From: Sipunculus nudus
Lineage: Eukaryota > Annelida > Sipuncula > Golfingiida > Sipunculidae
Direction of reading: 5' to 3'
DNA length: 64,000 nt
Assembly: GCA_026874595.1 (NCBI GenBank)
Contig: CM049308.1
Location: 77,488,124 to 77,552,123 of the forward strand
Below are positions 25,986 to 41,100 of this stretch, piece after piece (the first letter of the stretch is position 1; every line of letters starts with the position of its first letter). Under the pieces are notes generated by a model. That model was not told the DNA's origin. It was given only the letters and a program-made list of their open reading frames with translations, and did not search any database. A program made the translations under genes and the position numbers.

Positions 25986-26660
25986 TTTCACCAAGATAAT
26001 GGTTTATTACCTTTGTTTAAAATATGTCTTTAAGGATATCTGTTACAAAAGAAAAGAAAAGTGGTAATATGAAAATTCTTTACTCCACTGCGAGTCGGAG
26101 ACTGCTACGTACGAACAACCTCACGATTTAATAAAATCAATTATCGTGGAAAAGTTCTCGACTAAGAATTCATAAAATTGTGTATAACATTTAAAATATT
26201 TAAAGTTCTAACAATGCGCGGAAAATTCAACAAGAGGATACTCTTGTAAGAAAAATAATGTGAGAAAACGGGAGCAAAATTGTCTCTATATAGACTGCCA
26301 AGGTGAAGGTTTCTAGCAACAAAAGAAAAGCGATAAAGCCAAAGGTGAAATATATAATCTTGACAATTTTACAACCGTAATTATATGCTGTTCAATTAGT
26401 GGAGCCCCGCATGGATATCTTTTTATTTCACTAAGAACACTGCTTCCACTGTATCAATGATCAACCCCAGATTTAGCACTGGACATGAATGAGAAAATAT
26501 TACATCTTAAGTTCATATATGAATGTATATATTTTAGGCAGCGTATGTTTTATAATGACCGGTGTCATAAAATGTTATATTATTTATTTGGGAGGGAAAG
26601 GAAGCACCATGGGATTGCTTACTTTGTACAAAGGCCATAATAAATTATACATATTTATTT
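25986..26660 (+). other. 3' UTR of the CaaX gene with poly(A) signals
   Basis: AATAAA at 26130-26135 and 26639-26644 are the likely ends. Nothing coding is visible. Confidence 0.45.
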
Positions 26661-29600
26661 GTATATAATTACCCTTAAGACTGTTGTTCCGAAGTATATA
26701 CCTGAGAGGCGAATGAGTGCATGTACGTTTACTTGGCATTTTCTATACCTAAGGCCATAATATAAAAAGTTTGTAGAATATATCCGTCATCACAATTAAT
26801 TTATTGCCAGACTATTTTATAGCGGTTCCTCTATAAACCTAAGTGATGATTAATTTTGCTTCATGAAACATCTTCAATTTTTTTATTTTCCCCCGATTTT
26901 ATCATGTCCATTTTTCATCAACATTTTTAACAAAGGTTTTCTAATTCAAAATGGAATTTTTTGCATCTTATTACATTTTAATTTATGATTTGATTTCACT
27001 CCTTCATCTGATTTGTTACGTTTTTAATAAGCTACAAAGTGAGAGTTCTGCCCAAGTGTCATTTAACATAGCTTATCTTTATACCTGTTCCATCGAATTC
27101 GGCTTTTCCAATATCTGATAATCCATGCACATTGTACCTTAATTATTATTTCATTTGGTTAGGTAATTTGTACATAAGCCAATAGAGACTTTTGGAGATA
27201 GACTGAACGCAAGACATAAAATAACGGGCACAGAATATCGTTTTGGGTGCCTTGCATCAGGTTTCTATTTTATTGGAAACAACGACAACGTTCAAATGTC
27301 AGATTTATGTAGTCTTGAGAAATGGAGAGTCGATATAATGTATGTGAATCAATATGAATGACAATAAATTAGTTTTTTTTCCGCGCACATAAACCTTGTA
27401 AGGGCATACATGAAGAACCTTGTATGGTTTGCGATCGCCGATCATACGACCTCACGATTGCTGAGAAGTCCAAAATATAATTGACAAACCGGAATTCCTT
27501 TTCTGACATGAATGAATGAAGATCTTTGTACGAAGACAATTCCTCCCTAAAGTTGTGTATTTGATAAATTAACAGAAATTTCACATTTTAAAGCAAAGAT
27601 AGGCAGGATACGGTATATTTTTTTAACAAATTAGATAATAAAGGTTTAAATGGCATCCGGTTCTAATACACAGAAGCATATTGTGGTTGGCTTCATATTC
27701 GCGGGGTCAAATTTTCGGGGATGCCACTACTTCACATCAGCTTACACAATTTACGTGTATTATTATACCAGTTATCAAATATGCCAACAAAATTTAACGA
27801 GAACCTACGAAATCCTCGAATAAGAAGTTGTAGTTCATATATACACGAAATCAAATTTGTTTTCATTTATAGTATGAGGCTTTGATTTACAGCTAACAAA
27901 AATATATTCATATTGACGCTGACATATTATGCATAAGATGCTAAAGCTTTAGTAAAATGGCCCTTAACCTGTGTAGATAAGGATCCAGAAGTAGGAGCCA
28001 TTATTTCCCAACCACAGTATTTCTTTATCAGAACTGTCCAGCGGCAATGGTCGATATACAAATTATATGAGATGGTGAATGGCGCTCGGGGCATTGTACT
28101 CGAGTCTGTTAAGCGAGGTCATGGCCGCATTAATCAATAATACGAATCTTACACATCTAACACCAGTTGTCTTAGTGTTAACACAAATTTATTGGTCTTA
28201 GGTTAGAAACCCATCTTCCAGTCACCATTAAACGGGATTATATAGGGCATTACTTAAGACTAAAATACGTGAACTGATAGAATGTGACAAAACGGTAGAT
28301 GCTATACCCAATGGGGGGGGGGGGGGGGGGGACACATTACACACAGTCAAGATTTTTTTTAATTATGTGGTTGAACAAAATTTACAATCAACACCACTGG
28401 TTGAAAATTCTTCAGCACAAAATGCCTTCATTCACACATTCAGAAATGAAGCAAGCTTTTACCGTAAAATTAGTTTATTTTTTTGTACCATGTACATTTA
28501 ATGTATTAAAATGCAACAAAGACATCACAGAAACTAGAACAACATAACAAGAAACACATAAACAATCATCAGATGTTACTGGCACATCAAGTAGTAATCG
28601 TGAAAAACGGGGAGAATATTTTTAAACCATAACCAGGCACTCCATTTCGCCAACCAGAAACGTTTCCTCTATAGAACATATAAGCCTGCTTCAAAAAATG
28701 ACATCACGAATGTGAAATTATCTACTGGGATATTTGATCTGAAAATAATGCATTGTGGGAATTAATGAAATAAAAATCTTCCTATTATTCCTTATTTGTG
28801 AATTACAGTTTTGAACGTTGTTTGACTTTTTTTCGGAAACTGTAAGCTGACAAGCGCCAGCTGATATGTGCTGGCATGTGCCACATCGGTTCAAAGGTAA
28901 TGACCGTTAAAATGTATTGACTGAAGCACTGCGCATCCTTGGAAATGGCACTGATAACCTGTCAAGGAAATAACAATCACTATTGTACTGCATGGAATAA
29001 TATTAGCTTGCACAACGCATATCATCTTAAACATGTATCTATCATATGTTCCAAAGAGAAATTGCAAGACTCTCTAAGAAAGCTCTAACAAGAATATGTG
29101 TTACATGAGTACAACTTTATAATCTGAACCTTGTCAAAAAGGCCAAACACTGGTTTGGCCAGTAAAAATGGGATGAGAGTCACATTGGCACTTAATTGAT
29201 AATGTAGTCAATGAATTGTGAACAAAACATTTATCAGAATGAGTATAACACACACATACCATGATCTGACCACAGCTTAACTTGCATTGTGACATATATT
29301 TTAACATCAAAGAGCAGGTTTTTTCACATTGCAACCTGTAAACAGGACCAAGCACAATATGTTCCCTTTATAAACAATAACAACATTCACAAAACCTTGC
29401 TTCACATTTGATACTGCTGGCCTATTTGTAATTATAGTATATATAGTATAAATATATAAATACGGAGATTCAATAAAGTTATACTGATTGAGCTTCTTTA
29501 GGAGATGAGACCATAATCCATTTGTTTTTATAGACATTCAAGATAAATTTCTATGGTAAAAAGAACGGTCCGACTGCTCAAAAAAGAAACTGAAAACAAC

Positions 29601-32600
29601 ATTTCTAATGAAGTATACAGCAGTGTAAATGAATGTTCAACTTCACTGTGACCAGATGATATATATTTAAACTAAGTCTTAATATATGTTTCTCTATATT
29701 TCAAATACACGTGGGAATAATGCACAGATCCTTGGGGGAGGGGTCCCATTGCTCTCAACCATCAATATTTTTTTATTCCAATTCAAACCATGACAGGTAA
29801 ATTGCTCAGAATATTCATCCGATGTTTATCTACACTATTGTTGTACCCCCCCCCCCCCTGCAAAATATCCTGGATCCATACTTGGGTATACATACTTCAA
29901 CAGTGTTCCATTTATATCAAATTCTACCTGCTTACATGCCCTCTAATGACTGGCTTGATATAAATGGTCCCCTGAAGCAAGATCATGATAAACCACTGTA
30001 GGTTTAATTGCAAATTACAATACATTATATGTCAAACAGTTTTTGAATCCACAGTACTTGGCTGGCTACATATACAAAAGCCATACCTGTCCACAAATAA
30101 TTTATATCTGTGCAATGAGATATTAAACATTCACACAATTGGTGGTTGAATAAGACAGTCAGTCTGTATAACCCTGATACTACGGTACCTTGTAATAAAT
30201 AAGGTAAACATAATAAATTACATGAGTATAAAATATAAATTTTCATGAAATTCAGGCTACCAAGAATTGGTAATAATAAAAAACAAACTTGAAGCTCATT
30301 CAACTGTTAAATGCTTTTTTTTTTAAATTTGATATTTCAATGTCAAAACTAATTTAAAAATATGTTAAATAACACACCTACAGCTTCAAAAAATGTTTAT
30401 TCGGAAAATAATAATTTTTCACTTCATGATGAACAACATTTGGGTTAAGGACTAGGTCACAAAGATATGATTTTAAACAACTGATGACCGGCCAGTGATT
30501 TTATAAAATATTCAGAATAAAACTTAAATCTAAAGATATGGCAATGGCTCACCATTTGCAACTGCAGTGGATGCTGCGAAATAACTGTGAAAAGAATAAA
30601 TGAAAAACATAAACTAACAGAGTATTTTATCACAAACCTGAGCATGAGTATTTAAATTTCTGTTTATTAAAAAAAGGTAAACCATTATGCAAAACAATGT
30701 AGTAAAACACAGAGATTACATTATTATATATTGTGTCATTTACTTAAAACAGCTTTCCCTGATTTACCTTTATCCTGAACCTCTAATGCTGGTTAATACT
30801 GCTTCATCTGTTGTGACATTGAAAAGAAATTTAGACTAGAACATTAACTGGTGAACACTATAGGTACATTAGTTTTAGGTTCTCAATGATTTTCTTAATT
30901 CTTATATTTTACTAACAAATTAATAACTGTCCATTACACATTTAACCACTGCTCACCAATAAATCTCTATTTTAGCTGCACTACTTTAATCTATGTCTGA
31001 CATATTATTTTGATTTAAACTTTTCATTATCATTATATACACAATGTCTCACACCTCACACATATTTGCTATTTTTTCACACAGTTCTCTCAGCACAGTT
31101 CTCTGTAGAAGTAAACATTATGGAAACAATGGAGATATACATGCTACAATGGGGTACCTCAAAATTATGTCTCCATTATAAATTACAGTAAAACCACAAT
31201 TGCATCTCAGCGCCATCTTGTGTTTATTTAGTGAAACAGATTGTTTGAGTAAGGGAATAAAACTGGATTTTTCCTGTGTATATTCTTGTACATTTGAGTG
31301 GATTGCCACCTAGAATACACCTTGTTTCATTGTATTGGGCTGAAATATGATTACAGCTAAAGTTTTATAATAGAGATAGATATCTAAAACTTCTAGATAG
31401 TTCAACATTTGAATCCTAGATGGCGCTGAAAAGCAAAAGCAGTAGTTACCTTAAATAACAATAATCATGTTCAAAGGTACCCCATTGTTTGGTCATTTTA
31501 CAGTCAGTTCATACAAATTCATGATCAAACATATATGTTTTTACTTTCAGCAGAGCTCACTATTGGTCCAAAAGTTCTGCAAGCTTTGTCAAAATGTAAC
31601 ACAGATGTAGGTATTGTACTGGAGAGACCTCTAGTGGCAATTGCTCCAATAAGATAATATTTCATTTGATTGTTCACCCATCCAATTCTCCTTTTTGCAA
31701 AAATTACAAATACACTACACAATTAAACATAGAAATACATGCAAACAAAAAGATATGTACATGCAAACTTATGAAAATTCACAATTTTATTCACTTATAT
31801 TTTACATACACTGTCATTCATATTTGGTTAAAAACATTTTGATATAGAGAAATAAACTATTTAAACTTTTCTAACTTTAACATATTAACCATTTCATTTT
31901 ATTAACTCAATAATAAAAATGCAACTCATACTGGTAGTGTATGAACATGTATCTCATGTCTGTTATCATGCAAAGAATATGTCTAATTATCACCAAAATT
32001 ATTCACTTAAACTATAAATGCACAATTATCCCCCCAAAACAATTCACAAAAGTTGCTATATATTCAGTAAAATGACTTAAAATTAACAATTATGAAGACA
32101 ATCACATGATACAATAACAAGCAATGTTTACATTAGTAACTAGATTTGACCGCAAGACCCTGGAATGTATTAGTAATACTGTAAATGCTAATAATCTGAA
32201 ATGCAACAAGTGATAATAAGATATGGATTGGCCAGTCCAACCAATCCGATAACCATGAGATTCTTTCTTCTCCAGCTACTGATACTATTTATGTAATCTA
32301 ACAATTGTAACATATACTTTAGTTATATTCTGCATGGTATGTATGGCATCAATGAGATACTTTTAAATGAGTGACTTATTATTTTTGTTGATACTTTAAA
32401 TTTTTATAACCACCATCTTATTTTCATGCTTGAAACAATCCTCTTCTTATAGTAAAACCTGTGTTAAGAGACCATCCATAGCACTGGTCTAAAGCGGCCT
32501 TAATTCACAGGTGGTCTTATTAGACAGGTCAGTTATAATCAATATGGATGCTTTCGGTTCACCCATATGTGGTCTTATAAAACTGGTGGTCTTATAAGAC

Positions 32601-35151
32601 AGGAGGTCTTTCTGACCAGTTCCACTGTAATTACTTCTCTTGTTAAATTTTACTCTTGCTAAGATTAACATGATATATTATAGCAATTGACATCTTACCA
32701 ATCACATTTTTATTCTACTTATCTTTTGAGGATATACAAAGTAGGATTAAGGTAAAAGCATCTCTCTTAGAGCTTTTTTTTCAATATTATGTGTATTATC
32801 TCATAGTATCTATTTATTTTTGCTGAACACGATGAACACAGACTAAATATATCCAATTCACCTGTTTTATGGTTCTGTGTGTGTGTGAGGGTGTGTGTGT
32901 GAACACAGTTTGTGTGTGTCCATAAACTCTGTTTACCTTTAAAAGACTGCAAAACTTCCTAACAAGATGAAGAAACACAGAAGAAACACTGGTTTGAAGC
33001 TTGAAAAACCTTGATGTCATACACACTATGATTATGTTTTGCACCTCTGACTGTTCAGTGCCAGTTTATTTCTACTCATGTACATGAGTAAGAAATGGTT
33101 TCAGAACAAGATATCGGCAGACCCATAATATTTTAAGGAAAAAACAATATATCTCATGTAAATTTAACATACCTGGTATGTGAATAGATCCCTTTAACAA
33201 TCACCAGGTAGTGCTTATTAGCAATTAAGGTCATCAATGCTATTTTAAGCACCCCATTGTCAAAATGACTCAGAACAAAGAATATATAGGTACTTGACCA
33301 TCTGGATAAATATCCAGTTCTGAAACTAAAATGAATCAAAGATCATGACATTGCAACCTTAGATAAACAGAAAATGTGTGTTCAGCAATATTATCCCATT
33401 CAGCAAGGCATGATTTCAAATACACAGAGATATGATATTTTAAACAAAACCTTGCATACAGGTAAGCACTAAGGTTAATATCAGTTACAGATTCTGCTGG
33501 CAGGCACATGAATACAAAGATTAAATATTGATATGATAATTCAATATAAAGCATGGAAACACAAGCATTTAACAATAAGGACATTGCAGTGTAACTGTTA
33601 TAGTGCTGGTCTAGTGTTTAAAGAAAACAGCCATTGATCCTGGACAATTTCTGTGTAGCATTCCTTGGGTATGCCTTTGGCAAGATGTAGTTCCATGTGT
33701 GCATTTGCACAAGTAATATATGCTAAGCATGGAACAAAGTCTCTCAATGTATATGCCCAAAAAGGGCCTTATTAATTTAAGCTTGGCACCTGATCTATAA
33801 AAATAAAAAAAAATTACCTATAAACAAATGAATGTCTGCCAATTATTGGACAAACATGTATTTTATACCAAAAACAGCATTTTTGTCATTAAGCACTTCA
33901 ACTTTACCAAAGCTTTGGGCAAGTTATCAGATCTAGTGTAAACTCTTAAATAAAAGCCCTACTCGCAAAGAAAAAGCTTCACAAACTAACAATATATGAT
34001 ATTTTTGCTGAGATAAAAAGGCTGATGTTAATTTTATGATTTCAAACCGATACTGTTAACTTGTTTTATACAACACTGTACAAAAAAAGTAAACTGTCAA
34101 CACAAAAACCGTTTTTGTATTGTTATATGATGGAATGTTAATTTTAAACAATGGCCAAAATATACACCCAATATTATGCAACTGACATGATATATTTTAT
34201 TTATTATGATGTATCCACAGGTGGTAGTGTTATAACTTTGTAATTTGATAGATGGCATAAGTTACATTTATGTATCGGTGTTTCTTTGTTTTATTTTACA
34301 CATGACTTTCTGTCCGCCTGTGTTTTGGTGACATAATATACACAACACTTTAATATAATGCTTAAAATGTTGTGACTTTACAGGTGTTTGCATTAGATGA
34401 CATGTAAAATATACTTTCTTATACACCAGTTTTGTCTATATATATGTGAGTATATGTAAGACAGTATATTTACATCAGCATGATGGACTGATCACAGGGA
34501 ACACAGGTTGAAATCTCATTACAGTAAGTACAGGACCCAACAGTGACACATATATTTATCCTCACATCAGAAAAGGACAGAGATCATACTGTAATCAGGT
34601 CTGTTTGTATGAATGTCTGTCTGTCAAGACCTGTAACTCATACATTCCACTTGAAGATTGTACAAAAGATATACTTGAAAAATATATCAGTATACCTTGA
34701 GAATAATTAAGATCTTGAATCTGGATTCTAGAATTCAAAGGGTAAATAAAATATTAAACTGTAGTTCATTCTTCACTTCCCAGATGGCAGCGAGCAGATG
34801 TCTTTAATCTTTGTTTTGTACTTCATAGGACTTTTGTACTTTAGAGTTGACTAAAGGGAAACCAGTTCACCTAATTGACATAAAATCATATAATTTTCAG
34901 AAAAGTAATACAGAAACTAATGTGTATGGAATTTTAGCTGATAGACTGTCAGACGGACTGCTGAAAAGGCAATACCATTATGGATGTTGTTCCATAGGGG
35001 AACCATTCTATTAAACTTGACTGGATATGGCTTGGGAAAGTTACTACCTAATGATGAAACATGACAGATGGACTGACTTACAGTCAGACAAAAAAATCTA
35101 TATTCCCTTATTCAGAAGTAGGTGAGTCACTTAGCTAAGTCCAGGTATGTA
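26661..35151. other. Intergenic / distal 3' UTR, no gene seen
   Basis: AT-rich and without a convincing exon on either strand. The part nearest 35 kb is probably 3' UTR of the minus-strand TTLL gene (minus-strand AATAAA-type signals, for example opposite TTTATT at about 34197). It contains G and C homopolymer tracts near 28314-28330 and 29847, one MITE (32450-32627) and a GT-rich patch near 32876-32920. ORFs here are short and lack splice context. Confidence 0.5.
32450..32627. mobile_element. 178-bp TIR MITE, CAGTRRAACC family
   Basis: Ends TAGTAAAACCTG and CAGTTCCACTG, with TA on both sides. The interior GGTGGTCTTATTAGACAGGT and TCGGTTCACC words recur in the copies at 35442 and 53524. Confidence 0.7.
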
Positions 35152-38100
35152 CTAACACCATGAGAGGTCCATTATACACTTGCTATGGAACCATAGGACC
35201 ATAAGCTGATTCTTGGCATTGTAATTCTTAAAATTCTGATCTTCATCTGGAGACCAGAATCGGGCAGCATCTTGGCTCTGAAAATATGCATAGAAAATTA
35301 CTGAATAAAACCCTGCAGCACACCGAACTAGTCAACATGTACCAGTACATAAAGACATGTGAAGGGCAAGCCAATAAAATATAAACAGTATAACATCAAG
35401 TTAACCCAGCTGCCTGATCCAATATAATAGTAATAGAATCACAGTGAAACTTATGAGACCAACTATGGGACTGGCCAAAAGTGGTCTTAATTCACAGGTG
35501 GCCTTATTAGATAGGTCAGTTATAACTCATTTGAATGCTTTTGGTTCACCCAAGGGTCGTTATATAATAGACAGGTCATCTCAGATGACAGCTGGTCTCT
35601 CAGACAGGGTCCAATGTAGTAAAAATAATAGTAATAGTGATAGTATTAGTATTAGTAATAGCAACAGAAATAGCAATAGTAATAGTAAAAGTAATAATAA
35701 AGTAATAGTAAAAGTAATAGTAAATGTAATAGTAAAGTAATGTAATAGTAAAGTAATAGCAATAGTAACAGTAACAGTAATAGTTACAGTAAAGTAAAAG
35801 TAATAGTAACAGTAATAGTAATAGTAAAAGTAAAATTAATTGTAATATAGTAATAGTAGGGGTGGACTACTTGTTGGATGTTAACACAGTCTATCACAGC
35901 TGTGTACAACTGTTCAATGAGACTAAAAGAACTTCTGGAATTCATATTTTGATGATAATATTTCCCATTCCCACTGCTAAATCAAATAATATATACACAC
36001 CCTTTCTGATACATTAAAACTCCCTGGTGGTACATGTGATATTACTTACGGCATATTGTGGAGGGAAGACTCGTGTGTACTGATGACGGTTTATGTGTTC
36101 AAGATATGCAGCTTTCAAGACAGCTCTCTGTTCAACTGTCAGACACCGGTGACACAATTTGCACTTCTGTAAACCAAATCAAATAAACACAATCAGTTTC
36201 TTTATTACTTATAATGTACTACAATCCAAGTATTCTTTTAACCATCATTTCAACATGAAGCATTATGTGTAATAAGTTACTTTGTTACATATTTTAACAT
36301 ATACAGATAATTTCTTTGCATGTTACTGAAGCTACATGTAGACAGAGCTTACCTTTATGATTTTTCTTGATTCTCCAACCAAATTTTAATACAATTTTTT
36401 TTTATTTAAACTTTTTTTCATGGTTTTCTGGACATACATTTAAAACCAAATCTGTCATAATTGATATGAATTTAAGTACTATGTTGTATATTTAATCTAT
36501 TCAACCACTCTGAAATAAAAAATTTCCCAGGATACACTCCCTAAATGGCCATAATGGTGACTCCTTATTGAAGCAATGACAAAATTTATTTGATTATAAT
36601 CTGCCTACTCGGCACATCTGGGTGACACTGAGCCTATCAGTTTCTGATGTGCCTGAAGAACAACTAGAAAACTGACAGGTCAGTAAGGGCCCGGCAAAAG
36701 ATGCAGTCATTATAAATTGAAGTACTGTGAATTAGGTGTACTTTGGTAGTATGGGCTGAAAGAGTGATATTTGAAAATTAAAGAACCTGTAAAGAACAGC
36801 TGACATGTATAAACTGGAAGAAGAGATATGGTAAAGTGAAAATGTTCAAAGCTATCAAAATAATGATATAAAAGAACTGCATGCAATTTTAGTTTCTGTA
36901 TTTCTGTATTACCTGTGCCAATTATTCTTGGTTGAAGTCTTGGCTGGGCTGTGTCGAATATTTTTCCAGTATTTGTATGTTGAATTGGCCTTATTATATG
37001 TGAGGCTTGAGTCTGTAAATATACCTTGTAGTGTTAGAGAGAGTCAGCTGTTGGTTAGTAGTGATAAAATGGTCAATCTCTTGAACTGAGATTCAGCTGT
37101 TCTTGGGCTTGGGTCTACAGATGCTTTGTGATGTGTAGAATGGCCACATATGAATATCAATGTAAATTTGTTGATGGTCACTATAATAGGTCGAAATTCC
37201 TTGAGATGTTGGAAGTGGAGATAGATTTGTCCAAACATGGTCTAAATGAGAGCCACTGTGGTGCGTTGGGCCAGTGTATCCTTTTCTGGGGAATCTTCAA
37301 ATTGTCTGTACAAAATATGCTGTGAAAATGTAATGCCGCTGTACACGAGTGACTCGAAAAAGATTCATCCATTTCTGGCCTGCTGAAGGAGACACCAGCA
37401 ACTGAACACCAAACTGTGTATCACTTTTTTTTTTCCTTCTGACCCAAATATCAATAAGCTCCTCCCTTAGGCCATGGGTGACACATCTTATGTTTGAATC
37501 CTATCCATCATATGTTAGGGGAGTTATTCTGCAGAAACGAATTTGATTGTTCATTGAATTCTTTGCCGGTTATTGCATTAACATCATTTGAGAATTATCA
37601 CCTCTGTCAAGGTCATCCATTTTTGAACTTGACCTAGCCCTTCATAACAAACATTACTGGTGCAAGTTCAGTGAGTGTTAGTCAAACTGTTTGCGAGCTA
37701 TTTGGTTAACATCATTTTAGCATTATCACCTCTGTGACCTTGAAAATCCATCAAGGTAACCCATCTTCAAACATGATTTAGTTCATCAAAAGGTCCATCA
37801 CTGCCGTGAGTCTGGGGACCTTATATGAAATACTTTTTACGAGTTATTGTGTTAACAATGTGTGTCCTTTTGCATGCAAATTTGCTAAGAGAGTGCAACT
37901 TTACTAGGTGTTCAGTAATGGTTTTTACCGCATAACTTACAGAAAAATGGCTGACTATGCCCGTATATCATGCCTCATTGCTGTTGACATGAGGACCTGT
38001 CCTACTGTTAAGGTGAAACAAACAATTATGGTTACAACTATGATTTCTGCCCTGCTGAAAGAGGGACCTAAAATTTAACACCAAACTGTGAATAACTTTT

Positions 38101-41100
38101 TTGCCTTTGACCTCCGGACCCCAAAATCGATAGGGATCTTCCATAATTGATGGTTAATATATATTTCAGATTTGAACTCAATCTGTCAATCCTAACTTGA
38201 GTTATCATCTGGAAAAGAATTTTTGGATGGATGGACGGACGGACGGACAGACAGACAGACGGACAGGTCGATTACTATAGAGCACCCGCTTTTCAAGTGG
38301 GGCCCTAATTACTAGAGCCCTATGGTGGGCAAACCTGGGACAAACCCTTTAAAATTTGAATACTTTGAATTAAATATCTTTAAATTATGCAAATACTGAA
38401 TCTAAATTCTTATAATATAAAGATCTAAACCTTAGTTCTAAGTGTACATTTTCATCTCAATCCATGAAACAATTCTTCAGACACCAATACACACACTGGA
38501 CCAGGCACAACAGTACCCTTATGTCAGGGTAATTATGTCACCTAAACTGAAGGATTTCGGTCTGACCATGGGGTTATAATGTAGTGAAAAGTCTGCTCTG
38601 AATGTTGAGGCTCTGGACTGCTCACGGATATGTTCTTTAAATAAAGTATGCAGATAAATTAAATTTCAACTTCCCCCTGCATTATATTTCCTGTAAGTTC
38701 AGGTGAATGATCTTCCAAGGCAATGCTTGTGCTCATACTGGATGCAGCAACTGCACTTTCTGACTTTTATGAGGTGTCACAGTAACAACAGTCCAAGACT
38801 ACAAGAAACCTCCCCCATGAATACAACAGGAAGCAGCAATTAAACCTCAGGGACTGGTACACAGATCCCTTTGCTGCTGGACCATGCTCCAGGTACTCAT
38901 TCCTCTAATTATAACTCCATGGTCTGACAGACAATACAGTCCTCACCTGAGACAAACAGCTGTCCTTACACTGTGCTGACATACATGTCTCCACATCTGC
39001 CTGTATGTCCCTGTCTGATACTTGCATGTTCAGCTCGTCATGGTCACTGTAATGTACAAGTGTTAGTGATATTATACAAACACCTTTCTGACACCTGCAC
39101 GTTCAGCTAATCATCAGCAATAATCTATGAAAAATACTATCCTCAGTGATAGGAAAACATACATTAATATGTAATTTTCCACTCAGGAGATATGTTAATC
39201 ATGTACTTTTACTTTTAATTATACTAAACATTAAAACCTCAGTTTTTAAAGTCATTTTGTTCCTGTGAAACCTGATGATTTTGGGTGCTGTTCCTTGGTT
39301 CTATAGCCCAATAAATAAAAATGATAACATATAGGTTATTTATAAAATATATACATGTTCATGTTCAGTTACATAAATCTGAGAATTACAAACATCTATT
39401 TTATAAAATCTCTCATTCAATAGGTATATATACATATTCACCATTAATTTTTTTTAATTTATGGAAGAGTTTACAGATAACATAAAGAAGTTCAATTTAT
39501 ACTGAAATACATCATGCAAAACATTGAAACATAGCAACCAGGATTCTCCACCTCAAAATTTATAAAAAGATCAACCTCAAATCAATAAATCTGTAACACA
39601 CTACACAGGCTAAGCAAAAAGCTTGGAAATCATTTGTCTGACCCAAGAAACTACCGACTGTGAAAACTTTAGAAAATTGAAAGAGCAGGAAGGGCCAACA
39701 TAAAATTTTAATTGCAGTAATCAGAGTACAAGGTAAGGTTCAAGTACCATTATGTTGCATCCCTAAGGCCATACAAAAAAATTTATTGTTCTAGGGATTT
39801 GACGTTCAAATTTTTCATGGATTCATATTTTTTTTGTGGCAAATGAAGATCAGGTCCTTGGAAATGTTGTTAATTTGTACTATGTGACAAATTCCCAGAA
39901 AGAGTTCTGAAAGGTTAGTAAAAGGGACTAAATTAAGTGCACATTATCAAAAATCAAAGCAGGTTTTTGTTTATTCAGGCAAGCTGTCGAAATTCTATGC
40001 ATTGTGTATCCACTTGTAAAGAAAATAAAAAGAAAATAAGATTTGCCCGCTCCCTCCAGATTTTTTGTTCCCAGAATCCATAGAACAATATTCTTTTTTG
40101 TGTGGCCTGAATTAAACATAACCTTTATCCAGCAGTTAAGGCAGATGTGAAAGCTGATTGGTTGACAAACAGAAGTCCTGCATCTGAGGTATCTATGTAA
40201 CCTGACTGAATGAAAAAATAATGTATCCCCAGCCACTAAATCACTAAATATAAGGCCAAACCCCTCCAGTCTCCACAGGAACAAGGCTGTTTGCATTGAA
40301 TCCCTATAAACTGGATCTTACTGTTAATTAGGGCTGTAACAATTAATCAGTTCATCAATACATCATCAGACCAGGACGTGCTATGATAGTACTCTTGAGG
40401 AATGCCTACAGGTGAGAATCTATTTGTGCTAAGAGTTTGGCAGCAAAGTGACATATATCATTAAGGTATTAGGATGCTTATAATGCTTTTTTGGACCACA
40501 CCCAAACTCAAATTGTGGAAGGATGCATTCATCCATGCTGCATTCTCTTCATGACATAACTTTTGCACTGACACAATACTGTGCATTAAGAACCAGTTTA
40601 TAGCTATTCAATTAGCCATGATTGGAAATGATATATAAAATACCAGAGAGCTGCCAGATATTTGTCATGTTCTTCCACCGCTTGTGAATGGTCCTGTTGA
40701 AAAAGTAAAAATACATAAAAGTCTTGATGGAGAAAGATAAAGTGAACAGTGAATTATGTCTGCTGAATGTTATCATATCTGAGTTCAAAATAACTTACCT
40801 ATCTGCCCCTTGGTGAACTCTGGAAGGAAAATAAATTCAACAGAGTTATCCATACAACATAAAGTTAATTATAACAATAATATATTAAAAAATAATTTCC
40901 ACAAACCTTAATACATTAACCTGACATTTATATGTACATGTATACAGGTTTGAAAATCAAAACTTAGATAAACTTAGTTTTCTCTCTCTTGGGATCAAAA
41001 ATGTCCATGGGGCCAAGTGTTCAGCCTCTTGTGAACTTAGAAGTCTACAGCATCACTGATTTATTATGGTCGCTGGTTTACAATTGAATTATTAAAGTTA

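Noticed and set aside
35444-35740. Ser/Asn-rich 98-codon ORF
   Set aside because: It runs through a MITE and an AGTAAT-type microsatellite.
37128-37325. 65-codon ORF with fairly coding-like composition
   Set aside because: No splice sites, no recognised domain and ORFs on both strands; probably a transposon remnant in a TTLL intron.
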